Origin: Zymoseptoria tritici IPO323
Lineage: Eukaryota; Ascomycota; Dothideomycetes; Mycosphaerellales; Mycosphaerellaceae
Assembly (NCBI RefSeq): GCF_000219625.1
Contig: NC_018212.1
Span: 868,001 to 932,000, forward strand
Direction of reading: 5' to 3'
Length of the DNA stretch: 64,000 nt
Shown here: positions 10,772 through 25,043 of the stretch, piece by piece
How positions within the stretch are numbered: the first letter of the stretch is position 1
Layout: every line of letters begins with the position of its first letter
The notes under the pieces: generated by a model
Database searches by the model: none
The model's input: the letters and a program-made list of their open reading frames with translations, nothing else
What the model was told of the DNA's origin: nothing
Translations under genes and position numbers: made by a program

Positions 10772-11207
10772 ATGCCAGATCATATGCGAATGCTGTTCCC
10801 AGAGGACTTTCTCACAAATGCCCGTTTCGCGGCCACGAAGCCAATCCGAGACTGCTTGCTCTCAATTTACGCCAAGCTTCCATACCACGCTGGCTTCATC
10901 TTCGCACGGATGATGGACCCGCTCTTCGTCGCCGGCCTCTCCGTGGAGAACCACATGGGGATCATCGAGAGGCTGTTTGTCGATTACGGTTTCGCCGACC
11001 TCTTGGAGGAATTGAATTCGCTGTTCTTGGATGGCGAACGTTACAAGTTCTTGGTCTTCGACTCCAGCCTTTTCCCAGGTACCAAGGCGATTTGGGTGAA
11101 GATGGAAGGATCTTGGAAGTTCGGAGTCACGATGGGTCCCGAATAGTGAGTTGATGACATCAGCGCACGATTGAGGAGCCATGCTAACTTCGAGTAGCAC
11201 AGAGTGA
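10772..11207 (+). CDS. Unknown small protein
   Basis: Model: 10772-11145 plus 11198-11207, 127 aa. A 52-bp intron (gtgagt..gtag, branch GCTAAC) lies in the last codons. Without splicing, a TAG ends the protein three residues earlier, so the product hardly changes. The sequence is a mixed alpha/beta-like globular stretch without signal peptide or membrane segment. It contains phrases such as MMDPLFVAGLSVENH and KFLVFDSSLFPGTKAIWVKMEGSWKFGVTMGPEY. I do not recognise the family. Codon use and the conserved-looking intron argue that it is real. Confidence 0.6.
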
Positions 11208-11930
11208 AGATTGTTGGAGAATCAGAGTCCTCAGGGCTTTGCCTGAACAAGAACTGCCGCACAGGCTTGCTTTCACCAAGCAGATGAGGACATCATGCCG
11301 CGAGTCCAGGATGGAAGTTGCCGCGAGAGCTGCCGGCGAGGAAACTCAAGGAGACGGCCGCGAACGAGGACCGGAGTATTTCAGTCCTTAGATCATGGTC
11401 CAATATCACGAGGAGGAGGGCGACTTATTCCGACATACGTGTTTCATCGTAGCAAAGATATGTACCAATGAAGCCATCTCGCCATTGTATTGTGTCTTTG
11501 TCAGTCCCGTCCGATCGGTCTGCTCGTAGATAGGTGTCATGATGGCTTGTCCGTGTATGCGACAGGTCAGGTATTCGTCTCTCTTTCGTCGGGTGCTCTT
11601 GGCCGCTTCGGTGCCAGTATCAACAATGCCGTCGAGAAGGCATTTGATGTCCACGGTGCACTGCCAAGGATGATGGACATTTCCGTGTAAGTTTATCCAT
11701 CAACCTGAGGGGCATGTCCGATTGTGATGTTGTTGAGGACAAGAAGCACAGTCGCCGGCATACTTACACTTCGAATTCCTTCGGGCCGGGGTGGGGAGAG
11801 GCAGATCTTCACTGAGCTCCGCAAGCTCACTCTGACTTCAAACCGCATTCAACGACACTCGCTACCCCAAGCATCCTCTCCTACATCCTCGTCGTCGCCA
11901 GCACAATCCTTCCGGAATACCACAGCGATC
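11208..11930. other. Intergenic before MPC1
   Basis: No supported gene. An 82-codon minus-strand frame (11406-11654) has reasonable codon use but no recognisable motif and no clear start context, so it is not called. Confidence 0.4.
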
Positions 11931-12532
11931 ATGGCGGCCGCAATCAAGGCATTGAATGCCAAAATCCGCAGCAATCCCTACACAGACTACTTCTGCAGCA
12001 CACGTATGTATCGCCGGCTAGCCCGATGAACGAACAACGATACATGAAGATCACATGGCACGGTAGACTCGTAACTGACACAATGCGTTCCATGTAGACT
12101 TCTGGGGACCAGCCAGCAACTTCGGTATCCCAATCGCAGCAGTAATGGACGTAAAGAAAGACCCCGAAATGTTCGTCTCATCACAAACCCGCAGCATCTT
12201 CCTCGACCCTCTCTGACCGTCCACCTCGCAGCATCTCCGGCCGCATGACCGCCGCCCTCTGCGGCTACTCCGGCGTCTTCATGCGCTACGCCTTCGCCGT
12301 CACTCCCGCCAACTACCTCCTCTTTGGCTGCCATCTGGTCAACTTCAGCGCACAAGCGACGCAGGGCTACCGCTTCGTCAACCACTGGTACATGGGTGGA
12401 CGTGAGAAGGCGCTCGAGAACAAGGCGAAAGAGGGACTGCAAGTGGCGGAGAACAAGGCGGAGGGAATCGTGGATCAAGCGAAGGATTTGGCGGCACAGG
12501 CCAAGGCGAAGGTCGAGAGCGCGACGAAGTAG
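11931..12532 (+). CDS. MPC1: Mitochondrial pyruvate carrier subunit 1
   Basis: Model: 11931-12003, 12098-12170, 12232-12532, 148 aa. The product is a subunit of the inner-membrane carrier that imports pyruvate into the matrix. The family signature is clear: DYFCSTHFWGPASNFGIP, KKDPEIISGRMTAALCGYSG, RYAFAVTPANYLLFGCHLVN, then QGYRFVNHWY. The core of about 110 residues has the usual membrane helices. A Lys/Ala/Glu-rich amphipathic C-terminal extension of about 40 residues follows, as in filamentous fungi. The introns (94 and 61 bp) are GT..AG and the joins recreate the exact KDPEIISGRM motif. Confidence 0.93.
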
Positions 12533-12816
12533 CCTGAGGAAGATTGCAGAGTGTGTGGATATTTGGGGAGGAAGAAGGAATGACCAGAGACCTGTCTCTG
12601 TGAACGATTTCCGCAAGAGAGCTGAGCATGTCGGGAATACCTTAAGGGCCAATACCACGGCTTGATACCCTCTTGATGTACAGCAGCAAGCGTTGAATTC
12701 TACCTATGTCACGAATCTGGCTGGCAGGCAGTCGTCGCGGGTCTCGCAGTGAAGCCTTTCAAGAGAGCGGACCGGAAGTCGAGAAAGAAAGCAAACTTTG
12801 GGTATCATTCGTTCAT

Positions 12817-13670
12817 CTACGCTACAACAGCCAACAATATCGTCACCGCGGCCAGCGCAGCGACCACGCCCTTCACCTCCACACTCCTCCCCGCTCCACC
12901 AAACCCCGGCGTGCCGTCCTTCGCCGTTCCGGGCTTCTTCACATTCCAACCGAACTGCGTCTGAACTGAAGCAAGATTAGTGTCTTCGTCGAATCGCCAG
13001 AGTTAGGTTCTTAGTACCATTTCCCCTCGGCCAGTACTCGCAGATCAGATATCGGCCTTGCACGTTTCCCTTTCCCTCCTCCGTGCAGTTGACTACTCCA
13101 CAGCCCACGGTCGTAGTGTTGCTCCAGACCAGTTGTGTAAAATGGCCAGCGCCTTCCGAGAACTTCTGTTTTGCCCAGTTGTAGAGATGCTCTTCGTCGC
13201 CCCAAGCGTCGATGGCTAATGCTGTGGTTTCGTAGCCGGAAGCGAGGTTTTCGCCGTATGGACCGCCCTTTGGAGACTGTCAGTGCGAGTTGTGGAAGGC
13301 AATTGGCGTGAACAAAGCTCACAGAATGTTTCCAGATGCAGCCTTTGACATAGTCGTCTGCGAAGTCCGCGAGCGTGTCGTTCCAGGTCACCGGCTCGAC
13401 TTGGAATTGTTTGCGGTAGTAATTCGTGCTGTTGAGAACCTCATCCTGGAATGAACTCTTGGACATATTGGGCGTGGAAGTCGAGATCGAGGCTGATGTC
13501 GGTAATGAAGCTGTCGGACTGTCCACAGCAGTGGGAAACACAGTTATAGTCAGCGTCCTTGTCGATGTCACTGACGTAAAACGCTCCTCTCGGTCCGCCA
13601 GGGCATGTCGTATCGTCGCGGAGAGGGCCAATAGGCGAATTGCTAGGGCAATGCCGGCGCTGACGGACAT
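12817..13670 (-). CDS. CAP/PR-1-like secreted protein, probable GPI anchor
   Basis: Model: complement(12817-12965, 13018-13267, 13323-13670), 248 aa. There is an N-terminal hydrophobic leader and a Ser/Thr-rich linker. The CAP (SCP/TAPS) domain follows with LNSTNYYRKQF, VTWNDTLADFADDYVKGC, GGPYGENLASGY, GHFTQLVWSNTTTVGCGVV and YLICEYWPRGN. The third exon adds a linker and a terminal hydrophobic stretch (VKGVVAALAAVTILLAVVA) after a Gly-rich site, as expected for GPI attachment at the cell surface. The last intron (52 bp) joins NV with QTQFGWNV in frame. If it is not spliced the protein instead ends at 12977 with a basic tail and no anchor. Fungal CAP proteins bind sterols or lipids and some act in virulence; the function here is unknown. 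Confidence 0.85.
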
Positions 13671-14226
13671 GGTTCAAGCCTGATTTTCGCGATCGGAATG
13701 TGTATCAAGCGAAAACCGATGGGGTTTGGGAAAGAGCTGAAAACTTGATCGAGGAGGAAAGAGGAGACGGACTTGACTGTTCGGATTCATGTTGAGGATT
13801 TTTCTCGCACTTGCCTTGCGAACAGCGAGCGCTTCGAATGTGAGATTGTCTGCCATTGCTGTTCTCGAAGACATCGTGGCGGCGGTGTTGATTGCGCTTT
13901 CTTGGGCGACCGGGATATCTTCGTTTCACTCCCAGGCGAACGCCCCGGCGACCATTGGATGGGGTTGAAGATCAGAGCCCATCACTGTGCATCTGAAACG
14001 CAAGACAGATCCCAGCAGCAGCGAGCGACGTTCTCAAGTCTACCATGGCATTGGGTTTCTTTCATCACAAATCTCTTGAGTCAAGGCTGTCAAGCGCGTC
14101 TCGAAGAAACAACCACCACGATCATCCCTTCAGACAGTCGATCTACATCGGTCCAGACGCACGTCCACCTCGACTCAGCCATTTCGACAAGTCAGTCTCT
14201 TCGCGGGCTGGCCTCCGGCGGTATGC
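13671..14226. other. Intergenic, divergent promoters
   Basis: This lies between the CAP gene (minus) and the Myb-like gene (plus). Open frames are short and motif-free. An upstream exon of the Myb-like gene could lie here but none is convincing. Confidence 0.35.
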
Positions 14227-15459
14227 GTGAGGCACCAGTTTCAAGAAGACAACGCGGACGAAATGCTCCGCCTCTTTCGAGCAGCCGGTAACGCTTGTCC
14301 TTTCGCGCGGAAGACCAACGTTTTCAATGTCTACGCGGCTTTTTGGTCAGTATCTCAGACTTCACCATGTCGGGCTTTGACGTCTCAGTCTGCAGTATCT
14401 CAGCAGCCTTCGTCAACTCAACTTTCCCCAACTCAACTTTCGCCAACTCAACTTTCGCGCCTGCCATCCCAGTCTCTGCCATCTCAGCCTCCGCCGTCTC
14501 GGCCTCCGCCGCCTCAAGCTCCCTTGGTCAAATATATCCCTCAGCGAAGATGGCAACGATGGAGCGCCGAGGAGAGTGACACTTTCTCGAAGCTTTACAA
14601 GTCCGGCAAGGCCGACCACGAGATCGCAGCCAGACTCAAGCGATCGTGGTCGTCAGTCCGAAACCGTGCCAATAAGCTGCGCAACAGAGGCGATATCGCC
14701 TACAGATCGAGTGGCCCTGGCACACCGTTCACTCCAGAGGAAGATGCGCGCCTATTGTCAGCGAGACAGCAAAAGTTAAAATGGACTCGCATCTGCGAAG
14801 AGTTTCCTCATCGGCATATGGAGACTCTCGTAAAGCGCGTCCGTAAATTGTCTGGACGAATGCCTCAACAGCCAACCAAGCCATCGCGTAAAATTCGTTT
14901 CTCAAACGATGACGATGCTCGAATACTGCATCTTCGACGCCACGAGGGCTTGAGCATACCTCAGATTGCTTTGCTCATGTCGCGCGCGACGTCGTCGGTC
15001 GAAGCCCGTTTGAGTTCACTCAGAGAGGTACCAAATCCGCCCTTTTCTACCACCGTAGCACGCGAGTACGACGAGCTGAAACGCTCCGGCAACTTACCGG
15101 CAAACTTCTACAGCAGTGTGGGTAGAAGCAGAAGTTGGACGCCGCAAGAAGTGTCTCAGCTCTGTGAAATGAGCGCAATTGGTACCAGCAAACAAGAGAT
15201 TGCTGCGGTACTGGGCAGGACGACCAGCGCCATTGGAGTTGCAATTCAGAGATTTGTATTCCGGGAGAAAGACGGGAAGCATGTTCCGCGAGCATGGACG
15301 CAAGAAGAGACATCTAGGCTCTTGATCATGACCGCGAAAGGTGCCGACGACGCAGAGATAGCGAGAGCGCTGTCCAGGTCGAAACAAGCTGTCTATGAGA
15401 AACGCAAGAGACTTCTTGCTGGCAAGCTAAAATCCAAGAATGCGACGGGTGTAAGCTGA
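14227..15459 (+). CDS. Protein with five Myb/SANT-like repeats
   Basis: A single 410-aa open frame. The first 100 residues are Ser/Pro/Gln-rich, with a short repeat SSTQLSPTQLSPTQLS. Five Myb/SANT-like units then follow. They sit near residues 108-152 (RWSAEESDTFSKL), 165-208 (PFTPEEDARLL), 225-270 (RFSNDDDARIL), 303-345 (SWTPQEVSQL) and 356-398 (AWTQEETSRLL). Each has the conserved N-terminal aromatic, acidic EE(x)xxL turn and an xxIAxxLxRsxxxV-type recognition helix. This suggests a DNA-binding nuclear protein, with specificity unknown. The start is uncertain: a Met at residue 13 or an upstream exon is possible. The unit count is unusual against the 2-3 repeats of classical Myb proteins. 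Confidence 0.8.
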   Translation: MRHQFQEDNADEMLRLFRAAGNACPFARKTNVFNVYAAFWSVSQTSPCRALTSQSAVSQQPSSTQLSPTQLSPTQLSRLPSQSLPSQPPPSRPPPPQAPLVKYIPQRRWQRWSAEESDTFSKLYKSGKADHEIAARLKRSWSSVRNRANKLRNRGDIAYRSSGPGTPFTPEEDARLLSARQQKLKWTRICEEFPHRHMETLVKRVRKLSGRMPQQPTKPSRKIRFSNDDDARILHLRRHEGLSIPQIALLMSRATSSVEARLSSLREVPNPPFSTTVAREYDELKRSGNLPANFYSSVGRSRSWTPQEVSQLCEMSAIGTSKQEIAAVLGRTTSAIGVAIQRFVFREKDGKHVPRAWTQEETSRLLIMTAKGADDAEIARALSRSKQAVYEKRKRLLAGKLKSKNATGVS

Positions 15460-17247
15460 AACACTACAGAGCAGTACAGAGCAACGACAGAGTCTCCATA
15501 TATGCCACGCATAGGGTGGTTCAACCGCGTCGATGCATTTGCAGGCTCGTAGACAAATCGGTTTCTTGGGGACTGGATTCGCGGGATGGCCATCGTTGCA
15601 GTCGTGTCAGGAAGACCGGAGGGCATGGCCAAAAGGAGTCCATGCAGGTTGGCAGGACTTGCTGGATGTTCGTATAGATATTTTCGTTTGAAAAGACAGC
15701 AAGACCTACAAAACTTGCGTTTCACCAAAGTAGTTCTTGCTGTCTCACAGCACTTTCCATCACGCGGCGTTCTTTCCCTCCCAGCAGCGGCTCGTCCCAC
15801 CACTAGCGCCAGCCCACACAGCATAAAGCATTTCTTCCCTCCGCTCCTCTCTTTCTCCGGCCATCAAAAGCATCCAGCCCAGCCACGTATGGACCTGCCG
15901 CTTTGTCTCTTCGGAGCAAAAATTTCAAGGCGTCTATATGCCAGCTTTCTTCGGAAGGTGTGGGCCGGTAGAATGGATACCAGTTCCTGGATTATAGGAA
16001 GCCCGCTTCTCGATGGGTCACTTTGTTGTGGCGATGAGTTGGGGGTGTCCGAGAAGGGAGTACATCTTTTTCCGTGAAGTGATGGGTCGACGATGATGGA
16101 CAAGCGCATGTCCTTTGTTCCTCTAATATTTTCGCCGCCTTTGTCCCATCACACAACATGGTAGTGTGTGACGCATGGGTCAACAGCGCGTCAAGTACAC
16201 GGGTCTTCAAGACTGGTCGATCGACTCCGCGAGCAGAATGTCGAGCCAGTTGCTTCTCGCAGCAGGACCAAGACCCCAAAACGACACAGCTGACCATTTT
16301 GGCCGGTGTGTAAAGACTTTCACGACCAGCATGCGACGAGGCCTGTACATCATCTTCCCGCGCAGGAGCCCGACTGTGTCGATGAGGCGAGGTTTGTGGG
16401 CCTGTTCTCATCCTGTGCAATGGCGTTGACTGATGTTCACGAAGCCAATATATCAGTTCTTATGAACAGCAGCCACTGCATGTGTTGCAAACGACACGTG
16501 AATTGAAGCCGCCGTGTGCATACTTCGCAGAATTGACGGCATTGCTCCTACTTTTCCGATTCGGACTGGTTCTCAATCAGTGCTCGGCGCTCTGCGATGC
16601 AAGGCTTTCAAATGCCGAACACTGATATGCGACCACGAGGCGGCACGACGAGGATGGTGGGTTCCATTCCTCGGCGACTCAGAAGCGCATTTTATCCCTT
16701 CGACAGGATGGCTCGAGTGATCGAAAGAGATGAAGCGCGCCTGTCATGCAGCAATTCTCAGCGTCTTCGCATGCCCGAATTCCTTCAAACTTGCCGTTCG
16801 AAGTCGCCCTGGAGCGGAGCTTACCTCCAGAGGCGCGGTGGTGAGCTGCGGTCAGTCAACGGATTGTACAATGAGCAATCGAACATCAAGTCCTCAGGTT
16901 TCAATGCAACAGCTTTGCAGAGCTTGCGGTGAAGTTCGACGACCCTCTCGTGCGTCGTCTCTGACATCACAGCAAAGCGGTTGGAACTGCCCCACTGAAC
17001 AACTTTTGGAACTGCCCCTCTCAATGATCGGGCAAAGAGCTCCAATGTTCGACGTCAACGAGGCTTGGGAGACAGCTCGAAAACAACCCAACCGTCGAGC
17101 CGCTCTACAGAAACGCAACTCATACAACACCTTCGTCTACATCTTCTCCATCAAGGTGTCAACTTCTCATTCACTCACGCAACCTTTGTCAGCCCAATTA
17201 GGCAATTCTCAAGACACCAATCAGCTCACACATCTGTCGACGTCACG
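15460..17247. other. 1.8-kb gene-poor interval
   Basis: Several frames of 60-180 codons exist on both strands, but none has a domain, leader or plausible exon set. Composition is similar to neighbouring genes, with no RIP signature. The final 150 bp should hold the promoter and 5' UTR of the alcohol dehydrogenase. Confidence 0.45.
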
Positions 17248-18463
17248 ATGGCCAATGACTCTATTCCGAAGACGATGAAGGCGATTCAGGTGGTGGAATA
17301 CAACAAGCCCTACCAGATCAATGAGATTGATGTCCCGTGAGCTTTGAATAGCCATAGGTGTGGACATTGATACTGATGTTGTTCAGATCCAACCTCGATC
17401 CGCTAGATCTCCTTGTTAAAGTCGCGGTGGCTTCCAACTGCCATACAGATGGCATGGTGCAAGCCGGCACATTCTCGACCAAACTACCATGCACAGCATC
17501 GCACGAAGGAGCTGGGACCGTCGTCGCCGTAGGCTCGGACGTCAAGGAGTTCAAAGCGGGAGACCGTGTCATGTGCGGTCTGGTAAGTCCCCAGGTCCAC
17601 CCGGCGAGCAACGCAATCCTCCATTCCTGACACGATCGTAGCCTCTCCATCCTTGCGGCGCCTGCTCCGACTGCCTCGGGCCCAACTCCCAACGCCAATA
17701 CTGCGCTTTCATGAAGACCGGCCACATCGGCGTGCAGACCGACGGCTGCTTCGCCGAGTACGTCAAGTGCGACAGCCGCAGCACAACACCTCTCCCCGAT
17801 GAAGTCAGCTTCACGAGCGCCGCACCACTCGCCTGCGCGGGACGTACTGTCTGGCGAAGCATTCAGAAGACGGGCTTGGTATCAGGAGAGTGGATCTGCT
17901 TCGTCGGCAGCGGAGGCGGACTAGGACACCTCGGGATCCAATTCGCGAAAGCGTTGGGGTTGAAGGTCATTGGAATCGACGCAAGAGATGAGGGACTGGA
18001 TCTGACGAGGCATTATGGTGCGGATGTGGTGGTTGACGTGAGGCAAGGCAAGGAGAAGGTGGTGAAAGCGGTGCAGGATGTGACGGGAGGAAACGGTGCC
18101 GACTCGACGGTGTGCTTGTCCGACCACGAGACGGCTGCTGGATTGGCCTGTGCGGTGACGAAGATGCATGGCATTATGGTCCAGATCGCGCAGCCGGACA
18201 ATGTCTCCATCCCCTTCGCGGAGATCATCTTTCGAGATATCAGGATCATCGGATCGCTGATCGCTGGTGCGGACGAGTCGAAGGATATGTTGAAGTGCAT
18301 TGCGGAGCATGGTGTGACGGTGAAGACGAATCCATTCTATGGATTGGACAAGATCGAGGAGTTGGTGGAGCTGGCGCATGGAGGCAAGATCCAGGGCAAG
18401 GCGATCATTGTGGTGGACAATGAACAGCTCGAGCACGAGAAGAAGATCGGAGCCAAGTTTTGA
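17248..18463 (+). CDS. Zinc-dependent alcohol dehydrogenase (MDR family)
   Basis: Model: 17248-17336, 17387-17582, 17642-18463, 368 aa. It catalyses NAD(P)-dependent oxidation of alcohols or reduction of aldehydes in the cytosol. The catalytic-zinc loop NCHTDGM near residue 43, the HEGAGTV motif near 66, and the structural zinc cluster PCGACSDCLGPNSQRQYC are all present. The Rossmann motif is GSGGGLGHLGIQFAKALG. Both introns (50 and 59 bp) restore these motifs. It resembles fungal propanol-preferring ADH (ADH1-like) enzymes. The substrate is not determinable. The C-terminus ends with a short charged tail (LEHEKKIGAKF). Confidence 0.92.
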
Positions 18464-18745
18464 GTGAGGGAATGACGAGATGATTGATGATAATGATGAG
18501 AGGTGTAGTTTTTGGGGGATGCCATACACAACAGAGAGAAGAGGCAAGAGGATGCACGACTCGTTCAATACGCACCGCCATTTGTGATCCGCGTCGCGCT
18601 GTATGTGGTCCTGGTCCATAGTACAAGATCCTACGCACGCAGTCTCTTTGTTCCGCATTGGAACAACCGCTCTTAACGCGTTTCGCCGCACCGAAAGGTC
18701 CCGCTGATGATCCAAACTCCGATCTGTGATTCTCTTTCCACGCGC

Positions 18746-19555
18746 TCAAATCATGTTCTTGTTCTTCTTCAGGTTGAAGGCCCTCTGATCCTTCAGCCAC
18801 CTCCTGTAATCCTTCACACTTCCAATCTTCTCGCCGTAGTAATCGGGAATGGGGTTCTGCGGACTGGAGGATGATGCGTCGGCACGGTACTTCTTCACGC
18901 GGGCGTAGAAGGACTTCTCTTTCTGTAACACAGTCAGTATACCTCCCTACCAGTTCAGCATTTTTCACCACTTCCGACTCACCTGAGCAATCAATCGTGT
19001 CCATCCTTTCTGTCCCGCCCACAATGTGAAGCCCGCTGTGCCGAACGAAGGCCCGCATAGCCAACCTCCTGCCGCAATGGCGAATGTGGAAATGCCCAGC
19101 ACAATCACCGGATCCAAGCCACTAAGCTGTGCTCCCCACGTGTCGAAGTCTTGCTCTGCTAACATCGGCGCGAATATGCCCACCGCTCCTACTGCCGTCA
19201 CAACGGAGCAGCCCAGATTGATCCATCTTCGTTTCCGTCGTAGCGCGAAGAATCGGTCCCATGTGAGGATATGCTCCGGAGGTTCGGTGGACGTCGGCGG
19301 TGAAGTCTGGGGTGATGATGATGATGACGATGATGATGTAGCGTTTGTCGACTCGTTTCGTACAAAGCGTGGGGTGGGTAGCTGTGCAATGATTTTGGGA
19401 CGGTTTATGTGCTTGTTCAAGGATGTCGGTTGGCGCAGGCGGGTAGATGTGGAAAACGCGGCTACGGCTGGAGCGTGTGATGAGGAAGAGAGTGCTCGAG
19501 ATGCTGCCGTGAGGGTCCGGAGGCAAGTGACACGCGAGGAGAGGAGAGATGCCAT
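18746..19555 (-). CDS. PAM17: Presequence translocase motor subunit Pam17
   Basis: Model: complement(18746-18922, 18983-19555), 249 aa. This is an inner mitochondrial membrane protein of the TIM23 import motor. A long Ser/Arg-rich N-terminus looks like a mitochondrial targeting sequence and includes a Ser-rich run. The family core follows: TWDRFFALRRKRRWINLG, a first membrane helix, LAEQDFDTWGAQLSGLDPVI, a second helix, and GGWLCGPSFGTAGFTLW. The C-terminus (KSFYARVKKYRADAS, IPDYYGEKIGSVKDYRRWL) also fits the family. The single 60-bp intron is phase 0. An in-frame Met 27 codons upstream exists, but 19555 gives the better presequence. Confidence 0.93.
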
Positions 19556-22009
19556 TGTGTTGCGAGCGAAGCGGGTATTGGTGATGGCGAGGGAATGGTA
19601 TGAAACAAGAAGTATCCTGAGAAGGTGGAGCTTCAAGCGCCAAGATTCGCGCTTGCCATGTGAAAGCTGCCCCGTTGCCTCGTCTTGGACCTGTCCAGAC
19701 CATTATGCCTATATGATACTAATGCTGTTCGTTAGATTCTTATGGCTCGACACGTTCAACAAGATGATCCACCGTTGACCGCTCGCGAGGACTGCGAAGC
19801 ACAAGAGCGTACATCGAATTCTCAAAGTGGTTAACATGTTCTGGACCACACACAGCGAACGAAGCAGACAGGAAGATGGTACGATGATAAGCAAGATATT
19901 GTGATTTGTCCAGCAGTCTGCGCTTCTCAAACGGTTAAGCTTCAACCTTGTGAGCTATAAAATTTGCTGGTATATTCTTCCTGCAAGAGAGCGGCGCATC
20001 CATTGGCAATGCCGCTCAACTTTTGACGAATCCATCAAGGATTAGCCTTGGTGCAGAGACCTACTGCACGACACAAGGTCTGCTTGTCTTGTAGCCGGTC
20101 ATAAGATGCTTGTACTTGTAGACCGGAGCGGGAGTGGAGTTAATGATGGCCATTTTGATAGTTGGTTCTGGTGGTGTGTTTTTTTGGTTGGTTGGTTGCT
20201 TGGTTGTGTAAGTGAGTGTGTTGTTGATGAGAAGAGAGTCGTCGATGGACGGACGACGAGCAAGGTATATATGGTTAGAGGTGAGATTGAGATGCCAATG
20301 AGGGCAGACTAGAACAAGTTCGCCTTTGTCACGTAGCGCTTAATATTGTCTCATCCCAGGCGTGATCACCGCGCAAAATGGACGGATCGACAGCGAAATA
20401 AAGATGCAGTGGCCGGAAATATTCGTGGAGTGGCAGACAGCACACGTATGGAGCGAGAGCGGCTTTGTTGTCGGCAGTGAAGCTAAAGAAGCCCTGCGAT
20501 ATGGCTTTGTGAGAAGCTTAGTATTGTAGTTTTAGTCTGGAGAAGCATGTCAGTATTGGCAAAGGATTACACAATGATGGATTGTGTAGGTTCAATGAGG
20601 TCCGGTGATCGCCAAACCACTTTGCTGCTTCAGCAGGAGCCCATTCTTGCCATCAGTGCTTCCTTTAGCGGAGAGGTTTGCAAGCGGAGAACGACATCGC
20701 CCAGGATGTGTCGAACCACCCATCAACGCGAAGTCCGTAGAGCCCTCAAGCGAAGCACCAGCAGAAGTGATTTTAGCTTGGTCGCAATAGTCGATACCAG
20801 AACACTCCTTGAGCGACACCAGCCCGACACGTCAGGTCGACTAGCAACCTGTGTATCCTCCGAATAGATATCTCTGGGAGTTGCACCGAGCGGGTGGTAC
20901 AGTACACCCGCAAGTGGTGCCAGGAACAGCCCCAGACGGCTCATCGATGACTGACGGGGTGGCATTGCGATCTCGCTCATAATCAGACAAAGACAGCCCG
21001 TCCTTGTGTGGCCGAGGATGGTATGGTTGACGCTGGAGCACGAAACACCATCGAACTTGAACGGCTGCCATGTCTGCCGTTGCTCCCAGTCGTATCGAAG
21101 ACGCGGCGAACATGTGAGCGTGGGTTCGTGGGTTCGTGGAGCAGATTTGACGGATCCACCGTGTCCATTGGGCAAATCATGCAGTGTGATCAAGCAGTGC
21201 TCCGGAAACATTGCAATGTCAATGGCAGCATTGCGAGCGAATCACCGCGTAGCATTGGAATAATGCGATACATCAGTCCGGACAGCCCTGAAAAGATGGC
21301 CTGAATACCTGTGTATGCGGCCAGTCGACATCCAGCAGTCCTCATCCTGGATAAGTTCGGGTATACAGCATTGCGCGCCTTTGCTTCCAACCAGACGTGC
21401 GACAGACCACGATGCTATTCGTGGGACTGCGCCGGACATGCGACATGACTCCTCACGGACTTAGCCTGCTGCCCGCCAAGATGAGTGATGTGCTTTTGGG
21501 CCACACGCGTGGGCGTATCGCTGCTGCTCGTCGTGGAGATCGCATCTTCTTGATGTGTCATAGCATGGCCTGGAGCGCTGAGTAGTGAGCGGACATCATG
21601 AGAAGCCCTCCGGCTGTTGAAGGATGTGAAGTCCAACTGGTGGGAGTCTCGAAACCCTGTTGACCCTGATATATTGCCACTTAAGTAACGGTACGGCCCG
21701 ATCTCCCGCACCCAAGGTAAAAATTTGGAGTGACGACCTGCCGGATTTTGTCTGCCTCTTCGAATTCGAATAACTCTCTCCATCACATCAAACCCGCCAT
21801 CAAAACACGACTTCTCCCCACCATCACATTACCCTCTCTGTGCCGTTCCAGTACGCACAGCGAATCTACAACAGTCTTTACTTGCAGCCGCTTCTGCACG
21901 TGAGGATTTCCACGGCAATCACACCGACCGTAGTTCACTCACTTCGTCGTCATATCGATACTCCGACAACCCTGACACCACCACCGAACTTCATCAACAA
22001 CTGCTCAGT
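19556..22009. other. 2.4-kb intergenic interval before DED1
   Basis: No gene is supported. There is a T/G-rich simple-sequence patch near 20172-20220 (repeated ggtt). Otherwise there are only short chance frames on both strands. The last 250 bp, with pyrimidine- and CA-rich stretches, resembles a long fungal 5' UTR and promoter of a highly expressed gene, which suits DED1. Confidence 0.45.
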
Positions 22010-24219
<2,210 letters not shown>

Positions 24220-25043
24220 ATTCTCCATCGGTCCCAGCACCACCTCCGGGAGGATCGTCACCACACGACATGATCCGGCCTGATGACTTGCGACTTTCGA
24301 CTTCTTTCCTCGGACCGACTTCTTTGCTTTACTGTACTGCGGATCACTCGAGCGCGGCGAACATTATACCCAAACCAGCATGATAGACAGCGTTGACTTT
24401 CCGGCCTTGCATTTGCATTGCGACGGCGCGGGAGGATGACGTTCAGATATGATGGATGATGCCATGGCGCGTACGTGACCAACGTGCGAGCCTGCTTCCA
24501 ACCGCTCGCAGTCACGAAGCGGACAGCAGCGGGCTCGCCAACGTGTCTTGTGGGCCATGGTACATTACGAAACAACTGCTTTGGGCATCGGCGGCCGCTG
24601 CTCACTCGACGATCAAAAATGTGCTTTTACTTTGCTTTGGCGTTCATAATAGATGGAAGTCTTGCTCATGGGCCATGAGCGTGGGACATTGGGATTGACG
24701 ACGTCGATCCTCTACATATCACGCTACAGACGAAGAATCCAAAAGCTAGCGAATTGAGTGCCTTGAACGAGCCAGTATCATTGTACAATTGCGTCCCAAT
24801 GTTCCTCGTGCTGCTGATGACTTACCGGGACCAATTGACAATGGATGAATAGGACAGCAACTTTGCATGTGAACGTCTTGACACGTGATCGAACACGCTA
24901 AGCTGTTCCAAGGTCTCGCACTTCCGTCGGGCTTCCTATGTCACATTTGCAGGGTCCAAAGAGCTATTGCAACGTCGTTCTCTATCCTGTCCTTACCTTT
25001 CTGGAGCGAAATCAATCCATCAAAGCTTTCATCCTCCCACAAA
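24220..25043. other. Intergenic between DED1 and ZW10
   Basis: It holds the DED1 3' flank and the ZW10 promoter. The ZW10 frame stays open about 160 bp upstream of its ATG without an earlier ATG of good context. Nothing else is seen. Confidence 0.4.

Noticed and set aside
20723..21211. 162-codon minus-strand frame before DED1
   Set aside because: No domain or leader; Cys/Ser/Arg-rich mixture without a splice-supported structure.
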